Below are positions 6,740 to 9,232 of a stretch of DNA of 9,232 bases, in pieces. Source of the DNA: DSOS01 sp035286585 (GTDB lineage: Bacteria > Chloroflexota > Anaerolineae > Anaerolineales > UBA4823). The notes under the pieces are model-generated. The model was given only the letters and a program-made list of their open reading frames with translations. It was not told the DNA's origin and did no database searches. The stretch lies in assembly GCA_035286585.1 (NCBI GenBank), contig DATEDC010000024.1:1-9232 (forward strand), in the 5' to 3' direction. The number at the start of each line of letters is the position of its first letter. Position 1 is the stretch's first letter. Made by a program: the position numbers and the translations under genes.

Positions 6740-7250
6740 ATGCAACTGGATAAACCTCTCGCTTACGGGTGCACGGGCCTGCTCTACCAACGGGTGGAGG
6801 GCATTACGATGTGGTCTTCGCTCCAGGCCAGTCCCTGGAGGACCCTTGAATACGCCCGTACCCTGGCGGAGCTGCACGCCCAGATGCATGGGGTGACCGT
6901 TCCTGCGGATAGCCAGCCGCAACCTCCAGGGCAGCGCGACAGGTTGGTGGAGAAGCTCCATGACGCCGAGGGGTTGAGCGAGGGGTTGCTTCAGGCAGCC
7001 TTGAACAGGTTAGAGAACCTGCCGGCAGGGGACCGGTTGTGTCACGGAGATTTTCATCCTGGCAATGTGCTGCTCACCTCCGCAGAGCCAATAATTATTG
7101 AGCCGTTATTTTCAGCTCAGGCCGGGCGGCGAAGCAGAGTACCGCCGCTGGATGCCGGTAGTGGCCGCGGCGCGAATGTCGGAGAGAATTATAGAGCTGC
7201 GTGAATGGCTTCACGATGAGGCGCGGCGAGGGCTGCAAACGAAAGACTGA
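6740..7250 (+). pseudogene. Decayed aminoglycoside phosphotransferase (APH)-family gene
   Basis: The remnant derives from a small-molecule or antibiotic kinase of the APH/choline-kinase fold. From 6740 the frame reads GLLYQRVEGITM (14-25 from the ATG), YARTLAELHAQMHG and the Brenner motif LCHGDFHPGNVLL, with catalytic Asp and Asn intact, then PIIIEP. The family expects II-D-W here with the metal-binding Asp; that segment is gone. The family C-terminus is found in another frame: from about 7107, YFQLRPGGEAEYRRW then MPVVAAARMSERI, ending at TGA 7248-7250. Three lesions are therefore visible: no N-lobe (ATP-binding Lys region) ahead of 6740, an internal loss between about 7099 and 7107 that I estimate at several tens of codons, and a frame change at the same junction. 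The first frame alone would give 154 residues ending at 7204. It sits 20 bp ahead of the esterase gene and could still supply its leader. Confidence 0.8.
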
Positions 7251-7270
7251 TCCGAGCTGGGACCAGTAGT

Positions 7271-7924
7271 ATGAACTTACCAGTTGAGCCTGGAATTCAC
7301 ACCCTGGTTTACCAGGAGCGAAAGCAGCGTTACACGCTGAGCGTTCCTCCAGAGTATAACGGAGGTGAAGCTGTGCCGCTGGTTGTCGCCCTGCATTGGG
7401 GTGGGGTAACGACCCCATTCTTCAGCCAGCCATTCCTGGAAGGATTGATAGGGCCCGCCTTTAGGGAGCTGGGAGCGCTGATCGCGGCGCCGGATTGCCA
7501 GCACGGCGAGTGGACCAATCCACAGAGCGAGAGCGAAGTACTGGCATTGGTTGAGCATCTAAAAATTCAATTCAACATTGACACCAACCGCATTGCCCTG
7601 ACCGGCTTCAGCAAAGGCGGGGCTGGAACCTGGTACCTGGCGGCGCGCCACCAGGAGCTGTTCGCCGCGGCGATCCCGGTGGCAGGCATGCCGCAGGCGG
7701 ATACCCCCAGTTTCGCCTGGCGCATACCCCTGTACGTCATCCATAGCTATATGGATAACGTCATGCCCATCCTGCCCACTGTCGTGGTGGTCAGAGAGCT
7801 GCAAGAGCGCGGCGCGAAGGTGGAATTTCAGGCAATCGAAGGGCTGCCGCATTATGAGACGGGCGGTTATATCCCCTATATCCGCAAGGCCGTGCCCTGG
7901 CTGGGCAACATCTGGGCTGACTGA
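7271..7924 (+). CDS. Alpha/beta-hydrolase, phospholipase/carboxylesterase-like esterase
   Basis: A 217-residue hydrolase with a compact alpha/beta fold, probably acting on ester bonds. Visible elements are PLVVALHWGG (36-45, strand and oxyanion-hole region), the nucleophile elbow TGFSKGGAG (111-119, Ser114), IHSYMDNVMP (157-166, likely acidic residue D162) and EGLPHYETGG (190-199, likely catalytic His194). Spacing and order (Ser, Asp, His) fit the family. No signal peptide is present, so a cytoplasmic location is expected. The ATG at 7271 has only a weak GGGA about 12 nt upstream. It follows the phosphotransferase remnant by 20 bp and precedes the lipoprotein gene by 6 bp, so it is probably co-transcribed with it. 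Substrate is unknown; feruloyl-esterase or dienelactone-hydrolase relatives are alternatives. Confidence 0.85.
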   Translation: MNLPVEPGIHTLVYQERKQRYTLSVPPEYNGGEAVPLVVALHWGGVTTPFFSQPFLEGLIGPAFRELGALIAAPDCQHGEWTNPQSESEVLALVEHLKIQFNIDTNRIALTGFSKGGAGTWYLAARHQELFAAAIPVAGMPQADTPSFAWRIPLYVIHSYMDNVMPILPTVVVVRELQERGAKVEFQAIEGLPHYETGGYIPYIRKAVPWLGNIWAD

Positions 7925-7930
7925 ATGTAA

Positions 7931-9232
7931 ATGCGCAAATACCTGACCTTTCTCATCGCGCTGATCATTATCTCCGCGTGCACGGTGCTACCTGGACTGA
8001 AGCCAACACCTGCCCGAGAAGCTGGCGAGGTCGAGATCCCCACACCGGTAGCTGGTAATACCCCCACGAGCAAACAGCCCTCGCCCGAGCCGCAAGCCAG
8101 CCCTGTGGGAAAAGCCGCGCCGCCGTTTGCAAGCCTGCGCATGTTTACTGCTGACACCGGTTGGGCGGTGGGCGCCTCTCCTGAAGCCGCCGACCAAATA
8201 TTTCGCACCATTGATGGTGGATATTCCTGGGCTTACGCAGGCCCTGCCCAGGAGGAGGCAATCCCGGAAGGTTATCGTGCCCACGCATTTTTCCTGGACT
8301 CTGAGCGTGCCTGGGTTACCTACTACCCGTCGAATGCCTCAGCCCTGGGACCTTCATCCGTCTGGCACACAGCCGATGGGGGTGTGAGCTGGACGCCCGG
8401 TTTCACGCCGCACAAGGATCAGAATGTTCCTGATTACGCCTTCGAGGCGCTGTTTTTCACGGATGCGCTAAACGGATGGCTGATGCTGGCGCACAGCCCA
8501 GGCGCGGGCAACGCCCCTGTCTCATTGTTCCACAGCGAAGACGCCGGCGTGCACTGGGTAACCCTGCTAAATCCGTTCCAGGGGCAGGCCGACCGCCTGC
8601 ACACCTGCTGCCGGGCGGGGATGCTCTTCCTGGACGCGCTAAACGGGCTGGTGGCCTACGGTGGAGGGCCATATACTTCCCCGATGGTGCACGTTTCTCG
8701 GGATGGCGGGTATAGCTGGAATTCGCAGGAACTCCCGCCTGCCGACGAGGAAGTGTTCTCGCGGGCCGCCTGCGGCTCTGGTCCAATCTCCTCTCTGGGG
8801 GAAAATAGACTTGCGCTGGCGGTGGCCTGTTTTGACTCCGAGCGCCCCGCGCCGATTGCAATCCCTTACCTGTACCTCAGCGAAGATGCAGGGATGAGCT
8901 GGCGCGGCGCTCCTCTGCCGGATGAACTGGTACAATCCGCCCCACTGTCGCGTCTCCGACGTGAATACCGCCTGCAGTTCATCGACACTCAGTACGGCTG
9001 GTTCTTCGTCCAGGATGAGGATTGGGATCAGGGTGATCCACCTGCCGTTCGAACCCACATATATCAGTCTCAAGATGGGGGCTTGACCTGGGTGGAAAAG
9101 GCTGAGGTGGACTGGATAGGCGAATTCAGCTTTATTGATCCCATGAACGGCTGGGCGATCACTCGCCTTGGAAATAACCTCGGTTTGCTGCGCACCCACG
9201 ACGGTGGGGGGACATGGCAGCCGCTCAACCCG
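7931..9232 (+). CDS. Asp-box (BNR/Ycf48-like) beta-propeller lipoprotein, 3'-partial
   Basis: The frame is open from the ATG at 7931 to the window end (434 codons, no stop), so the C-terminus is missing. The N-terminus is a lipoprotein signal: MRKYLTFLIALIIISAC, with the lipidated Cys at 17. A Pro/Thr/Ser-rich linker (about 21-65) follows. Then seven Asp-box repeats of the S/T-x-D-x-G-x-S/T-W type occur at residues 93-100, 147-154, 202-209, 256-263, 317-324, 380-387 and 422-429, alternating with NGW/GW strands (for example DTGWAVG, LNGWLML, YGWFFV, MNGWAI). This is a beta-propeller like Ycf48 or sialidase-type BNR proteins, exposed on the outer face of the membrane. No sialidase catalytic residues are evident, so a binding or scaffold role is more likely than hydrolysis. 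The start lies 6 bp after the esterase stop with little ribosome site, so coupling is likely. Confidence 0.9.
   Translation, partial: MRKYLTFLIALIIISACTVLPGLKPTPAREAGEVEIPTPVAGNTPTSKQPSPEPQASPVGKAAPPFASLRMFTADTGWAVGASPEAADQIFRTIDGGYSWAYAGPAQEEAIPEGYRAHAFFLDSERAWVTYYPSNASALGPSSVWHTADGGVSWTPGFTPHKDQNVPDYAFEALFFTDALNGWLMLAHSPGAGNAPVSLFHSEDAGVHWVTLLNPFQGQADRLHTCCRAGMLFLDALNGLVAYGGGPYTSPMVHVSRDGGYSWNSQELPPADEEVFSRAACGSGPISSLGENRLALAVACFDSERPAPIAIPYLYLSEDAGMSWRGAPLPDELVQSAPLSRLRREYRLQFIDTQYGWFFVQDEDWDQGDPPAVRTHIYQSQDGGLTWVEKAEVDWIGEFSFIDPMNGWAITRLGNNLGLLRTHDGGGTWQPLNP

Noticed and set aside
8639..9199. 186-codon open frame on the minus strand
   Set aside because: It lies wholly opposite the Asp-box lipoprotein, has no recognisable domain, and the plus frame carries regular repeats and a signal peptide.

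Overview
The window looks like chromosomal sequence from a moderately high-GC free-living bacterium. The lipoprotein M1 peptidase, the Asp-box lipoprotein and the truncated phosphotransferase resemble proteins I associate with Chloroflexota (Anaerolineae-type) genomes. That placement is inference from protein style; there is no rRNA or other marker gene here. I see no tRNA, rRNA, CRISPR array, insertion sequence or phage gene.

Layout. (1) Minus strand, 31-2205: a 724-residue cytoplasm-like protein of unknown function, with transthyretin/carboxypeptidase-regulatory-like beta segments, a cysteine cluster and a Pro/Trp linker. A perfect 8-bp hairpin lies in its leader. (2) 2206-2572: a non-coding divergent spacer with an inverted repeat, a TATAAT box and three copies of ATCCGT. 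(3) Plus strand, 2573-5867, an apparent operon: a 29-codon AbrB/MazE-like remnant overlapping a YegS/diacylglycerol-kinase-type lipid kinase, then an M1-family metallopeptidase lipoprotein 7 bp later, then a membrane-anchored glycerophosphodiester phosphodiesterase 37 bp further on. (4) Minus strand, 5876-6493: a uracil-DNA-glycosylase-superfamily protein with four cysteines spaced like a 4Fe-4S site. It converges on the phosphodiesterase with only 8 bp between the stops. (5) Plus strand, 6740-7250: a decayed aminoglycoside-phosphotransferase-family gene with no N-lobe, an internal deletion and a frame change. It is followed at 7271 by a small alpha/beta-hydrolase esterase and, 6 bp after that stop, by a lipoprotein with seven Asp-box (BNR) repeats that runs off the window end.

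The middle operon suggests a membrane-lipid theme: phosphorylation of a lipid or diacylglycerol and cleavage of glycerophosphodiesters, with a surface peptidase between them. The last two genes look translationally coupled and may act at the cell surface. I found no convincing new multi-gene system. The items most worth a second look are the AbrB remnant fused into the start of the kinase gene, the unrecognised 724-residue protein with its leader hairpin, the Fe-S-like UDG variant and the phosphotransferase pseudogene.
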